Below, piece after piece: positions 53,401 to 60,557 of a stretch of 64,000 nucleotides of DNA (positions within the stretch are counted from its first letter, which is position 1; each line of letters starts with the position of its first letter). The notes under the pieces were generated by a model, which saw only the letters and a list, made by a program, of their open reading frames with translations, did no database searches and had not been told where the DNA came from. Made by a program: the position numbers and the translations under genes. The stretch is from Cohnella sp. CFH 77786 (GTDB lineage: Bacteria > Bacillota > Bacilli > Paenibacillales > Paenibacillaceae), in the NCBI RefSeq assembly GCF_019400745.1, contig NZ_WJIB01000022.1, positions 1 to 64,000 of the forward strand, given 5' to 3'.

Positions 53401-53990
53401 AACCATTCCACCCGATAGGCGATGGAAGAAGCGAGCGGGAAGAAATCGACGATGCCCCCGCGCACGCTGAAATGGCCCTTCTGCTCGACGCGGTCCACGC
53501 GTTCGTAGCCGAGAGCCACCATATCCCGCAAAAACGTTTCAAGCGGAAGCGTTTCTCCGACCTTCAGCTCGATACGGGACTCCGCCATCGTCTGACGGGC
53601 CGGTTGGAACCTTCGTACGCCTGCGAACGGTACGACGATTACGCCGCGAAACCCGGCCGCCAGCTTCAGGAGAACTTCAAGGCGCCGGGCGGACGTCTCC
53701 GGACTGGAAATCGCCGTTTCGGCCGCGATCAGTTCATTGGCCGGATACAGCAGCACTTCGCCCGAAGGCAGGCACTCCTGCAGATCGTCGGCCATCTTCT
53801 GCGCGGAGAACATATTATGGGTCACGATCAGAAGCGGTTTATTCAGCTCGCGGAACATTCCGGCAATGATCGCCTGGCGCGCGGAACCCGACAGCCCGGC
53901 GACCAGCTGTTCCCTCATGCCGCCGCGGATCCCGTTCATCACGCTGACCAGATCGGAATCCGTGACGATCGTCTGGAGTAGCGGGTTCAT
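50466..53990 (-). CDS. mfd: Transcription-repair coupling factor Mfd (1174 aa)
   Basis: A DNA translocase that removes stalled RNA polymerase and recruits UvrA. The N-terminal UvrB-like region covers about 1-450. The RNA polymerase-interacting domain (about 490-560) has VGDYVVHQNHGIGKYLG. The translocase motor (about 600-950) has Walker A LLCGDVGYGKTEVAVR, the DEEQ box IVDEEQRFG, and TATPIPRTLHMS. The TRCF C-terminal domain follows. The ATG at 53990 has GGGAGG 8 nt upstream. fin lies upstream, as in B. subtilis. Confidence 0.98.
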   Translation of the reverse strand: MNPLLQTIVTDSDLVSVMNGIRGGMREQLVAGLSGSARQAIIAGMFRELNKPLLIVTHNMFSAQKMADDLQECLPSGEVLLYPANELIAAETAISSPETSARRLEVLLKLAAGFRGVIVVPFAGVRRFQPARQTMAESRIELKVGETLPLETFLRDMVALGYERVDRVEQKGHFSVRGGIVDFFPLASSIAYRVEWFDDEIDSIRTFDPTDQRSISKLEAYSVSPCRELIADARRFANAAQHARELLDKQVEKMSDRQAKERLEAEISREIELLRQNVYFPEIYKYVSLLYPERQTLLDYIPRDTLIVMDEPNRLAETAKQLERDESEWSVHLLQQGKTLPGFVLAVPGDQALYSKQFQTVYMSLFVRQIPHTQPQNIVNFVCRSMQNFHGQMNVLKAEMERWRKSGARILMLAGSPERADRIRRVLDDYHIEPPEILLGNLQSGFELPSVRLVVITEGEMFTQKQRKARRVDRHLDNAERIKSYTELKVGDYVVHQNHGIGKYLGIGTMEVAGIHKDYLHILYAGGDKLSVPVEQFDLIQKYVGAEEKEPKINKLGGQEWNRVKSKVRSSVKDIADDLIKLYASRQATKGFAFGEDTTYQQEFEAMFPYEETNDQLRSIREIKEDMQKPRPMDRLLCGDVGYGKTEVAVRAAFKAAIEGKQVAVLVPTTILAQQHYETFRERFSGYPFNIKVLSRFRSRKEQNDTIKGLRAGTVDVVIGTHRLLSQDVVFKDLGLLIVDEEQRFGVSHKEKLKKIKTNVDVLTLTATPIPRTLHMSMLGVRDLSVIETPPENRFPVQTYVVEHSPTLVREAIERELARDGQVYYLYNRVQGIYQMAEQIGALVPDARVAVGHGQMSEQELERTILDFLDGEYDVLVSTSIIETGVDIPNVNTLIVHDADKMGLSQLYQLRGRVGRSNRIAYAYFTYQRDKVLTEVAEKRLQSIKEFTELGSGFKIAMRDLAIRGAGNLLGAEQHGFIASVGFDLYSQMLAEEINKRKAEWQGTGEAAIQPVNTQLDLAVDAYLPPDYIYDSIQKIEIYKKVAGSASLEDVSDLFDELLDRFGDPPKAVLNLLAVARLRIYGRQYGVDSILRRGDETVLKFEDRRAGEVEPSKLKAMESKFQGRLSVTLSSQQLSVKLKTRGLDEDALLALVEEFLVQYKEVLKSKGELQDVAP

Positions 53991-54156
53991 GACATTTCCC
54001 TCCCGAAAACGAAACCATACAAGCAAATCGGCTGCGCGTCCTTTTCGGACGGATAGACATCGAAGCCCGACTTAAGTTTTCGTATCCATCATAAAAAAGA
54101 GCCCGGCTCATGCCAAGGCCCCATACAGGTTCAACAATGCGCCGGGACGCAGGCTT

Positions 54157-54387
54157 TCATTGAAGCGGATTGGACAGCAGCACCAGCTCGGGATGGGTTT
54201 CCAGCGTCTGGCTGCAGTACTCGCAAATGACCTTAACCGTCACGTCCCCGTTCGAATCATACGCTATTATACGCTTTCGCTCTTCGGGGGTCAAGAATTG
54301 CAGGCCCAGCCGGTATTCGGGGACTTGCTCGTTCTCGAATCGTCCGAGCGGCATACGGCAATGTCGGCACTCATAGTTTACAGCCAT
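54157..54387 (-). CDS. fin: Anti-sigma-F factor Fin (YabK, 76 aa)
   Basis: In B. subtilis Fin turns off sigma-F in the forespore to allow the switch to sigma-G. Two CxxC zinc-binding pairs are visible, CRHC near residue 7 and CEYC near 58, with LQFLTPEERKRIIAYD between them. AGGAGG is 7 nt before the ATG at 54387, giving the standard 76 residues. It lies between pth and mfd, as in B. subtilis. Confidence 0.93.
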   Translation of the reverse strand: MAVNYECRHCRMPLGRFENEQVPEYRLGLQFLTPEERKRIIAYDSNGDVTVKVICEYCSQTLETHPELVLLSNPLQ

Positions 54388-54489
54388 ATGTATGCCTCCT
54401 GAAGGGGGGATATGCGGCATGCGGCATGCGCGCCCGCTCCCTTCAGTATGCCCGTCACTCGCGACTTTTAAGCGGACTCCCTGCCCAAT

Positions 54490-55062
54490 CTATTCTCCGG
54501 AGCTTCCGTTGAATTTGGCCATCGTCTGCTCGAACGTATGCGATAAGGCGTATTCGACCGCATCCGCGGCTTCTTCGACCATCCGCCTCACCTCGGGGAT
54601 CTCCGCTTTGGCGAAAGGAGCCAGCACGTAATCGGAGACCGCCATGCCGGGTTTGGGGCGGGAAATCCCCATGCGCACGCGGTTGAAGGTTTGAGTGCCC
54701 GTATGCTGGATGATCGATTTGATGCCGTTGTGTCCGCCCGCGCTTCCTTGATAGCGGAGCCGGATTCGGCCCACCTGCGTATCCAGGTCGTCGTAAACGA
54801 CGATCGCGTCCTCCAGCTTCGCTTTGAAATAATCCATGTAGGCACGGACCGATTCCCCCGACAAATTCATGTAGGTCATCGGTTTGATGAGCGCCGCCCT
54901 TTCGCCTTGAACCCGGGCCTCGGCGATCATCGCCTTGCATTTGCTCTGGAAGCTTCCGGCGTTCCAGCGCCGGGCCAGCTCGTCGATCACGAAAAATCCC
55001 GCGTTATGGCGGGTCGCTTCATATTCTGCGCCGGGATTGCCCAGTCCGACGATCCAACGCAT
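54490..55062 (-). CDS. pth: Peptidyl-tRNA hydrolase (190 aa)
   Basis: Releases peptides from prematurely dropped peptidyl-tRNA (SpoVC in B. subtilis). MRWIVGLGNPGAEYEATRHN contains the active-site asparagine and histidine. KPMTYMNLSGESV, YDDLDTQVGRIRLR and GSAGGHNGIKSII are the remaining family motifs. The ATG at 55062 follows GGAGG at 11 nt; an earlier in-frame ATG (55080) is unlikely. Confidence 0.97.
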   Translation of the reverse strand: MRWIVGLGNPGAEYEATRHNAGFFVIDELARRWNAGSFQSKCKAMIAEARVQGERAALIKPMTYMNLSGESVRAYMDYFKAKLEDAIVVYDDLDTQVGRIRLRYQGSAGGHNGIKSIIQHTGTQTFNRVRMGISRPKPGMAVSDYVLAPFAKAEIPEVRRMVEEAADAVEYALSHTFEQTMAKFNGSSGE

Positions 55063-55189
55063 GTGTCCATCAACCTCCAACGATCATCCGGCGTGCGGAA
55101 TCGGAAAAATTTTCAGGCGGATGCAACGAATCGGCACCCCTGCGTGTCCTAATTTATAGATCATGATTACGGGAAAGAAGGGTGAACGG

Positions 55190-55390
55190 ATGTATCTCAA
55201 TGGCCAAATGATTTTCGACGACCGCCACTTCCAAGATCATATGGTATCGGAAGTACCCATTCAAATTTACTGCGGCCGAGATCACAGCGACATCGGGTTC
55301 ATCGAATATTATGGCAAAGAATTCGTGAAGGTCAACAATATTTTCTACAGCCGCAGGCAGTTCACTTTCGTCTCCCGCCCAGGGTACTGA
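55190..55390 (+). CDS. Small protein of unknown function (66 aa)
   Basis: A plus-strand gene inside an otherwise minus-strand block (pth to ctc). AGAAGGGTGAACGG precedes the ATG. The product is soluble, aromatic-rich and ends FVSRPGY (for example MYLNGQMIFDDRHFQDHM and VPIQIYCGRDHSDIGFIEYY). I think similar small proteins occur in other Paenibacillaceae, but no function is known to me. The open frame on the opposite strand (55154-55414) is less convincing because it has no ribosome-binding site. Confidence 0.7.
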   Translation: MYLNGQMIFDDRHFQDHMVSEVPIQIYCGRDHSDIGFIEYYGKEFVKVNNIFYSRRQFTFVSRPGY

Positions 55391-55466
55391 GAGGATTTTC
55401 TCCGTCGCCTCCAAAAAAGTGATCGGAACAGGCTTCGGAGGTTTACGTCACCTTTTGGGTAAATGT

Positions 55467-55498
55467 AGAAGGCCGCGCCAACCGGGGCGCGGCCTTCT
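55467..55498. terminator. Bidirectional terminator between ctc and the 66-aa gene
   Basis: AGAAGGCCGCGCC and GGCGCGGCCTTCT form a 13-bp stem with a small loop, 17 bp past the ctc stop and about 77 bp past the plus-strand stop. Confidence 0.85.
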
Positions 55499-55514
55499 TG
55501 CCGTCTATGCGGAA

Positions 55515-56156
55515 CTATTCGACTCTCGCAGCCGTTTTGGCTTGACTCTCGTTTTCCTCGGCCGCGTCGCCTGCCGCGTCCGCTTCCTCCGCCGACATTT
55601 CCTTCTGCGGCGCAAGAATCGCGGCGACCACGGTATCCGGATCCATCGTCGGCATCACGCCTTCGGGAAACCGGATGTCAGCGACCGTCAGCGTATCGCC
55701 GACCAGCAAGTTGTCGATCTCGAGGACGATCGAGTCAGGCAAATCCTTCGGCAAGCACTCCACCTCCATCTCGTGCAGAACGAGCTGCAGGAGGCCGCCT
55801 TCCCTCTCCCCCGCCGATTTGCCCGATACCTCCAGACGCACCGGCGCTTTGATGCTTTCGTTCAGGTTGATTTTGTGAAAATCGACGTGCAGCACGTCCC
55901 GGCTCATGGAGTCCCTCTGCACGTCGGACATCAGCACGTTCTCCTTCCCGAGTCCCGCCACGTCCAACTCCAGCACCGCATGCGGATGCGTGCTCAGAAG
56001 CATCTGCAAATCCTTGACATCCACGGCGACGGGCATTGCTCCTTCCACGCCTTTCCCGTAAATCACGCCGGGAACGCGGCCGTGCTTGCGCAGCTTCCGC
56101 AGCTCGCCTCGGCTTGCGGTCTGCCGCCGCTCGGCTTTTAAGGTCATCGGGTTCAT
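55515..56156 (-). CDS. ctc: 50S ribosomal protein bL25/general stress protein Ctc (213 aa)
   Basis: Binds 5S rRNA. The N-terminal L25 domain (1-95) has RKLRKHGRVPGVIYGKGVEG and VLHVDFHKINLNESI. The C-terminal TL5-type beta domain (95-185) has LPKDLPDSIVLEIDNLLVGD, and an acidic tail (190-213) follows. GGAGG lies 8 nt before the ATG. Confidence 0.95.
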   Translation of the reverse strand: MNPMTLKAERRQTASRGELRKLRKHGRVPGVIYGKGVEGAMPVAVDVKDLQMLLSTHPHAVLELDVAGLGKENVLMSDVQRDSMSRDVLHVDFHKINLNESIKAPVRLEVSGKSAGEREGGLLQLVLHEMEVECLPKDLPDSIVLEIDNLLVGDTLTVADIRFPEGVMPTMDPDTVVAAILAPQKEMSAEEADAAGDAAEENESQAKTAARVE

Positions 56157-56212
56157 CGGGCACCCCTCCTTGCAGGTTTACCCTATTGTTACCCCTTGGA
56201 CCCGTTGGTTAA

Positions 56213-56286
56213 ACGTGGAGCTCGAACAGTTGCTGATTCGACCCGCACGGAGTTATACGTGGGGCTCGAACAGCTTGCTGATCGAC
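56213..56286. repeat. Partial tandem duplication of the prs 3' end
   Basis: ACGTGGAGCTCGAACAGTTG at 56213-56232 and ACGTGGGGCTCGAACAGCTT at 56257-56276, with similar bases after each, form a 44-bp-spaced pair of about 30 bp. The second copy encodes the last residues of Prs (SKLFEPHV). The first, past the stop codon, would read QQLFELHV. Confidence 0.75.
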
Positions 56287-57209
56287 TTCTGCTCATGGAT
56301 GCGCGTGATGGCTTCGCCGATAAGCGGCGCCACGGACAAGACACGGATCTTGGAGGAGCCGTGGTTTTCCCGCAGAGGGATCGTATCGAGAACGACGATT
56401 TCCTTCAGCGGGGACGCTTCCAGACGCTCGATCGCCGGACCCGACAATACGGGATGGGTGCAGCACGCGTACAATTCCTTGGCTCCGGCCTTCTGGAGCG
56501 CGGACGCCGCGAGCGCGATCGTGCCCGCCGTATCGATGATATCGTCCACGAGAATCGCCGTCCGTCCAGAGACGTCCCCGATGATGTTCATGACTTCGAC
56601 GACGCCCGGCTCCGGGCGCCGCTTGTCGATGATGGCGAGCGGAGCCTGAAGCGTGTCGGCCAATCTGCGCGCCCGGACGACGCCGCCATGGTCGGGGGAT
56701 ACGACGACCGGCTTCTCGAGTTCTTTCTCGTAAAAATAGTCGCCTAGGATAGGAACGCCCAGCAAGTGGTCCACCGGAATATCGAAGAACCCTTGGATCT
56801 GCATGGCGTGCAAATCCATCGCGATGACCCGGTGGGCTCCCGCCGTCTCGATCAGGTTCGCCACGAGCTTGGCCGTTATCGGGTCGCGGGAACGGGCTTT
56901 ACGGTCTTGCCTGGCATAACCGTAATAGGGCATCACGACGTTGATCGTTCTGGCGGACGCGCGCTTAAGCGCATCCACCATGACCAGCAATTCCATCAAG
57001 TTCTCGTTCACCGGCGCGGATGTGGACTGCACGACGAACACGTTGTTTCCCCGCACGCTTTCATCCAGCTTGATATGAATTTCGCCGTCGCTGAAACGGC
57101 TCGTCTCGCAATCGCCCAGTTCCACCCCGATATGGCGGGCGATCGCTTCGGCAAGCTTCTTGTTGGAACTGCCCGAAAATATTTTTAAGTTGCCGTCATG
57201 ATAGGCCAC
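56253..57209 (-). CDS. prs: Ribose-phosphate pyrophosphokinase (318 aa)
   Basis: Makes PRPP for nucleotide, histidine and NAD synthesis (it feeds hpt and nadC in this window). The N-terminal LKIFSGSSNKKLAEAIARH, the active-site YARQDRKARSRDPITAKL and the PRPP-binding VDDIIDTAGTI are diagnostic. The start is GTG at 57209 with a poor ribosome site (GGAAAGCGGG). glmU ends 54 bp upstream. Confidence 0.97.
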   Translation of the reverse strand: MAYHDGNLKIFSGSSNKKLAEAIARHIGVELGDCETSRFSDGEIHIKLDESVRGNNVFVVQSTSAPVNENLMELLVMVDALKRASARTINVVMPYYGYARQDRKARSRDPITAKLVANLIETAGAHRVIAMDLHAMQIQGFFDIPVDHLLGVPILGDYFYEKELEKPVVVSPDHGGVVRARRLADTLQAPLAIIDKRRPEPGVVEVMNIIGDVSGRTAILVDDIIDTAGTIALAASALQKAGAKELYACCTHPVLSGPAIERLEASPLKEIVVLDTIPLRENHGSSKIRVLSVAPLIGEAITRIHEQKSISKLFEPHV

Positions 57210-57263
57210 TCGGAAACAACCCGCTTTCCGCGGGCGGAGCGGAACGCCCCGCCGACCGTGATT

Positions 57264-58667
57264 TTATGAATTGCCGCCGCTCTTCTCTTTGATCGACTTG
57301 GCGCGGGCGCGGATTTTCTCTGCGTAACCCGGCTTGTTGACCTGGCGCGACCTTGCGATCGCGAGATCGTTGTCGTCCACGTTGTGCGTGATCGTGGAGC
57401 CTGCGACGACATAAGCGCCGCTGCCGATTTTGACGGGGGCGATGAGGTTGGCGTTGCTGCCGATGAAGGCATTGTCTCCGATTTCCGTTACGGATTTATT
57501 ATACCCGTCGTAGTTGGCGGTAATCGCGCCGCAGCCGATATTGACGCCGGATCCCACGATCGCGTCCCCCACGTAACTCAGATGCGGCACTTTGCTCCCT
57601 TCCCCGATCGAAGCATTCTTGATCTCGACGAAGTCGCCGACCTTCACTTGCCGGCCCAGCTTCGTTCCGGGACGCAAATAGGCAAACGGTCCGACCGCGC
57701 ATTCTTCCCCGATCACGGCCCCGTCCGCCACCGTTTGGCGCAGCGTGGAACCCGTTCCCACGACCGTATCCGTCAAATCCGACGACGGACCGATCACGCA
57801 AGAAGGTCCGATCGAGGTTCTTCCGCGCAGAATCGTTCCCGGATACACCACGGTATCCGAGCCGATCGTGACTCCCGTTTCGATATACGTATGCGCGGGA
57901 TCGATGAGCGTCACGCCGTTCGCCTGGTGCTCCGCGTTGATCCGCAGACGCATGAGCCGCTCCGCTTCGCCGAGCGCCATCCTGTCGTTCACGCCGATCG
58001 CTTCGGCCGGATCGCGGAGCAGACAAGCCGAGACGCGTTTGCCTTGCTTCTGCAGAATGCCGATTACATCGGTCAAATAATACTCCCCTTGGGCATTGTC
58101 GTTCGTCACGCTGTCCAGCGCTTCGAAGAGCAGCCGGTTGTCGAAGCAATACGTGCCGGCATTGATCTCATCGATTGCCGCCTCTTCGGGAGAACAGTCC
58201 TTGTGCTCCACGATGCGCAGCACCTCTCCGTCCGTCCCCCGCACCACGCGGCCGTAACCGGCCGGATCCGCCATCTTAGCCGTCAACACGGTCGCCGCGG
58301 CTCCCTCAAGGGCATGCTGCTTCATCATCGCCTCCACGGTGGCGGCGGACACGAGCGGAGTATCTCCGCAGATGACCAGCGTGACCCCTTCTTCGGCTCC
58401 GATCAGCGGTTTCGCCTGGCTCACCGCATGGCCGGTGCCGAGCTGCTCGGCTTGCAGGGCGTATTCCGCACTCTCGCCGAGAAACTCCCGCACGGCCTCC
58501 GCTCCGTGACCCACGACAGCCACGATCCGTTCGCACGACGCTTGTCGCACCGTATCGACCACGTGGCCGACCATCGGTTTTCCGCATACCGGGTGAAGTA
58601 CTTTATATAATTTCGATTTCATTCGCTTGCCTTGTCCTGCGGCCAGTACGATCGCCATTCTCTTCAT
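57264..58667 (-). CDS. glmU: Bifunctional GlmU: UDP-GlcNAc pyrophosphorylase / GlcN-1-P acetyltransferase (467 aa)
   Basis: Two successive steps to UDP-GlcNAc for peptidoglycan. The uridyltransferase domain (1-230) has VLAAGQGKRMKSKLYKVLHP, QLGTGHAV and the metal-binding CGDTPL. A left-handed beta-helix (about 250-450) of hexapeptide repeats follows, with LRPGTKLG, the catalytic histidine in KVPHLSYVGDA, and NIGCGAITANYDG. An ATG three codons later is an alternative start. It follows the spoVG terminator. Confidence 0.97.
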   Translation of the reverse strand: MKRMAIVLAAGQGKRMKSKLYKVLHPVCGKPMVGHVVDTVRQASCERIVAVVGHGAEAVREFLGESAEYALQAEQLGTGHAVSQAKPLIGAEEGVTLVICGDTPLVSAATVEAMMKQHALEGAAATVLTAKMADPAGYGRVVRGTDGEVLRIVEHKDCSPEEAAIDEINAGTYCFDNRLLFEALDSVTNDNAQGEYYLTDVIGILQKQGKRVSACLLRDPAEAIGVNDRMALGEAERLMRLRINAEHQANGVTLIDPAHTYIETGVTIGSDTVVYPGTILRGRTSIGPSCVIGPSSDLTDTVVGTGSTLRQTVADGAVIGEECAVGPFAYLRPGTKLGRQVKVGDFVEIKNASIGEGSKVPHLSYVGDAIVGSGVNIGCGAITANYDGYNKSVTEIGDNAFIGSNANLIAPVKIGSGAYVVAGSTITHNVDDNDLAIARSRQVNKPGYAEKIRARAKSIKEKSGGNS

Positions 58668-58735
58668 CGGGCAGACCCGCCTTCCGTGCCTGGGTGTTCA
58701 ATCCTCGAAAGAATGATAGCTCATTCCGGCCAAAA

Positions 58736-58764
58736 TGAAAAGAGAGCCCCTTCCGGCTCTCTTG
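58736..58764 (-). terminator. Intrinsic terminator after spoVG
   Basis: Minus strand AAGAGAGCC pairs with GGCTCTCTT around a 7-nt loop, followed by TTCATTTT. Confidence 0.8.
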
Positions 58765-58778
58765 TTCACGGCTTGCGA

Positions 58779-59063
58779 TTAAGCCCCCTCAACGATAACT
58801 TCTTCTTCCTGCGCGGCGCGCTCGTATTCCGCAAGCACCGCGGCTTGGATTTTCTCGCGCGTGCCGGACGATATCGGGTGAGCGATGTCCCGGAACTCCC
58901 CGTCCGGGGTCCGTTTGCTCGGCATGGCGACGAACATCCCATTGTTCCCGTCGATGACCCGGATGTCATGAACGACGAATTCGTTGTCAATGGTGATCGA
59001 AGCGATTGCTTTCATGCGCCCCTCCGAATTGACGCGGCGGAGTCTCACGTCGGTAATTTGCAC
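58779..59063 (-). CDS. spoVG: SpoVG, RNA/DNA-binding regulator (94 aa)
   Basis: A small nucleic-acid-binding protein affecting septation and virulence traits in various Firmicutes. QITDVRLRRVNSEGRMKAIA, VHDIRVIDGNNGMFVAMPSK and RDIAHPISSGTREKIQ are highly conserved. The start is GTG with AAAGGTGG 9 nt upstream, the same arrangement as in B. subtilis. A sigma-H promoter precedes it. Confidence 0.97.
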   Translation of the reverse strand: MQITDVRLRRVNSEGRMKAIASITIDNEFVVHDIRVIDGNNGMFVAMPSKRTPDGEFRDIAHPISSGTREKIQAAVLAEYERAAQEEEVIVEGA

Positions 59064-59102
59064 TTGTGTTCACCACCTTTAGGCCTCTAGAAGACTTGGT
59101 GT

Positions 59103-59132
59103 AATATTCCACACAAGCGGGTCAATTCCTTC
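59103..59132 (-). promoter_or_regulatory. Sigma-H promoter of spoVG
   Basis: Minus strand GAAGGAATT (59124-59132), an 11-bp spacer, then GTGGAATATT (59103-59112). This fits the sigma-H consensus RnAGGAwww-N11-12-RnnGAATww. spoVG is the classic sigma-H target in B. subtilis. The region upstream (59133-59172) is AT-rich, also as in B. subtilis. Confidence 0.82.
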
Positions 59133-59172
59133 TTTATACTGGTAATTTCGCTTGGAATTTAGAAAAAATTTT

Positions 59173-59571
59173 TTAATTCTTTCCAGTTTCGACAGAGAGC
59201 GCCGCGACCAGTTCTATTTCGACAAAAACATCCCTGGGGAGCCGCGCGACCTCGACCGTGGAACGGGCAGGCGTATGGTCTCCGAAGAAGGAGGCATAAA
59301 CCTGATTGAACTCCGCGAACTGGTTCATGTCCTTCAGGAATACCGTCGCTTTGATCACGTCGCGAAGCGTCGCGCCTTCGGCTGCCAGAACGGCCGACAA
59401 ATTCGTCAGCACCTGGCGGGTCTGTTCCTCGATACCCCCCGCCACCACTACCCCGGCTGGAGTAAGCGGAATTTGACCGGAAGTGAACAGAAGCTGTCCG
59501 AACCTTACCGCTTGGGCATACGGGCCGATGGCGGCCGGCGCATCTGGGGTGGAAACGATTCTAAGCGTCAT
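59173..59571 (-). CDS. ridA: RidA/YabJ enamine/imine deaminase (132 aa)
   Basis: Hydrolyses reactive enamine intermediates released by PLP enzymes. DAPAAIGPYAQAVRFGQLLF, the loop GGIEEQTRQVLTNL, and PARSTVEVARLPRDV with the substrate-binding arginine are conserved. GGAGG lies 9 nt before the ATG. It is downstream of purR, as in B. subtilis, where yabJ is needed for purA repression. Confidence 0.96.
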   Translation of the reverse strand: MTLRIVSTPDAPAAIGPYAQAVRFGQLLFTSGQIPLTPAGVVVAGGIEEQTRQVLTNLSAVLAAEGATLRDVIKATVFLKDMNQFAEFNQVYASFFGDHTPARSTVEVARLPRDVFVEIELVAALSVETGKN

Positions 59572-59629
59572 CAGAAGATCCCTCCTGCTGGTTGTTGGCT
59601 TAAGCGATAAGAGCTTTGCACTTCCTGCC

Positions 59630-60454
59630 TCATGAAAAGAAATTGCCGGGCTGAACGGTGATATGGCGGGTTTTCAGATCCACTTCCGTCAGGCGTGCAA
59701 GCGAGATGTAATCGTGCAGAAGCCGTTCATCGTAGCCGATTTCCCCGGATTCCACGAATACCCCTACGCCGGCTACGACGGCACGGAATTCGTGAAGAAG
59801 ATCGACCATCCCCTGGATCGTCCCGCCCGCCTTCATGAAATCGTCGATGATCAGGACGCGGGATTCCTCCTTGAGCGCCCTTCTGGCAAGGGACATCGTC
59901 TGGATCCGCTTGGCGGAGCCGGACACGTAATTGATGCTGACCGCGGAGCCTTCCGTCACCTTGTGGTCCCGCCGGACGATCACGACCGGCAGGTTGAGGA
60001 ACTGCGCCGTGGCGAACGCAAGCGGAATTCCCTTCGTTTCCACGGTCATGATGACGTCGATATGGAGGTCGGCGAACGCGCTGGCGAACATTCTTCCGAC
60101 TTCCTGCATCAGTCCCGGTTGGCCGAGCAAGTCGGTCATGTACAGGTACCCGCCGGGAAGAAGCCGGTCGGGCTGCTCGAGCTCGCGGCATACGGATACG
60201 ATTTTCTCGAGCGCCTGCTCCTTGCGGTACCGGGGTACGAATCGGACGCCTCCGGCGGCCCCGGCCAGCGTCATCAAATCCCCAACGCCTTCTTCCTCGA
60301 ATACTTCCTTGATAATGGCCAGATCTTCGCTAATGGAAGATTTCGCCGACTGGTATCTTTCGGCAAATGCTGTCAGGGAAATTAACGTGTGGGGACGGGC
60401 CAGTAGATATTGTGTCATCTCAACGAGGCGTGCGCTGCGCTTCAGCTTTTTCAC
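59630..60454 (-). CDS. purR: Purine operon repressor PurR (274 aa)
   Basis: The PRPP-responsive repressor of purine genes. A winged-helix N-terminal domain (1-72, MKKLKRSARLVEMTQYLLAR) is followed by a phosphoribosyltransferase-like domain with the PRPP motif VLIIDDFMKAGGTI (about 200-215). The start is GTG at 60454. PurBox-like sequences lie just upstream (60473-60517), so autoregulation is possible. Confidence 0.96.
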   Translation of the reverse strand: MKKLKRSARLVEMTQYLLARPHTLISLTAFAERYQSAKSSISEDLAIIKEVFEEEGVGDLMTLAGAAGGVRFVPRYRKEQALEKIVSVCRELEQPDRLLPGGYLYMTDLLGQPGLMQEVGRMFASAFADLHIDVIMTVETKGIPLAFATAQFLNLPVVIVRRDHKVTEGSAVSINYVSGSAKRIQTMSLARRALKEESRVLIIDDFMKAGGTIQGMVDLLHEFRAVVAGVGVFVESGEIGYDERLLHDYISLARLTEVDLKTRHITVQPGNFFS

Positions 60455-60472
60455 GATTCTCTCTCCCGTCCA

Positions 60473-60517
60473 AAAACCGAATAATATAACACGATGATAT
60501 CATCTTTATACGGTTTT
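60473..60517. promoter_or_regulatory. PurBox-like pair upstream of purR
   Basis: AAAACCGAATAAT (60473-60485, plus strand) differs at one position from the PurBox AWWWCCGAACWWT. An inverted, weaker partner AAAACCGTATAAA is on the minus strand at 60505-60517. They are separated by 19 bp around the palindrome GATGATATCATC. PurR boxes normally come as inverted pairs about 16-17 bp apart, so this is suggestive only. A -35/-10 pair (TTGAAG, 18 bp, TATCAT) may overlap. Confidence 0.4.
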
Positions 60518-60557
60518 CTTCAACAACTTCTTCAATATCCCTCGGCGAAGCCGCGTT

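Noticed and set aside
54070..54135. Terminator between fin and mfd
   Set aside because: A CCCGGC/GCCGGG pairing followed by CTCTTTTTT exists on the minus strand, but the loop is about 40 nt and the stem is 6-7 bp, so it is too weak to list as a feature.
55154..55414. 86-codon minus-strand frame overlapping the 66-aa plus-strand gene
   Set aside because: No plausible ribosome site. The plus-strand frame has better start signals and a more protein-like composition.
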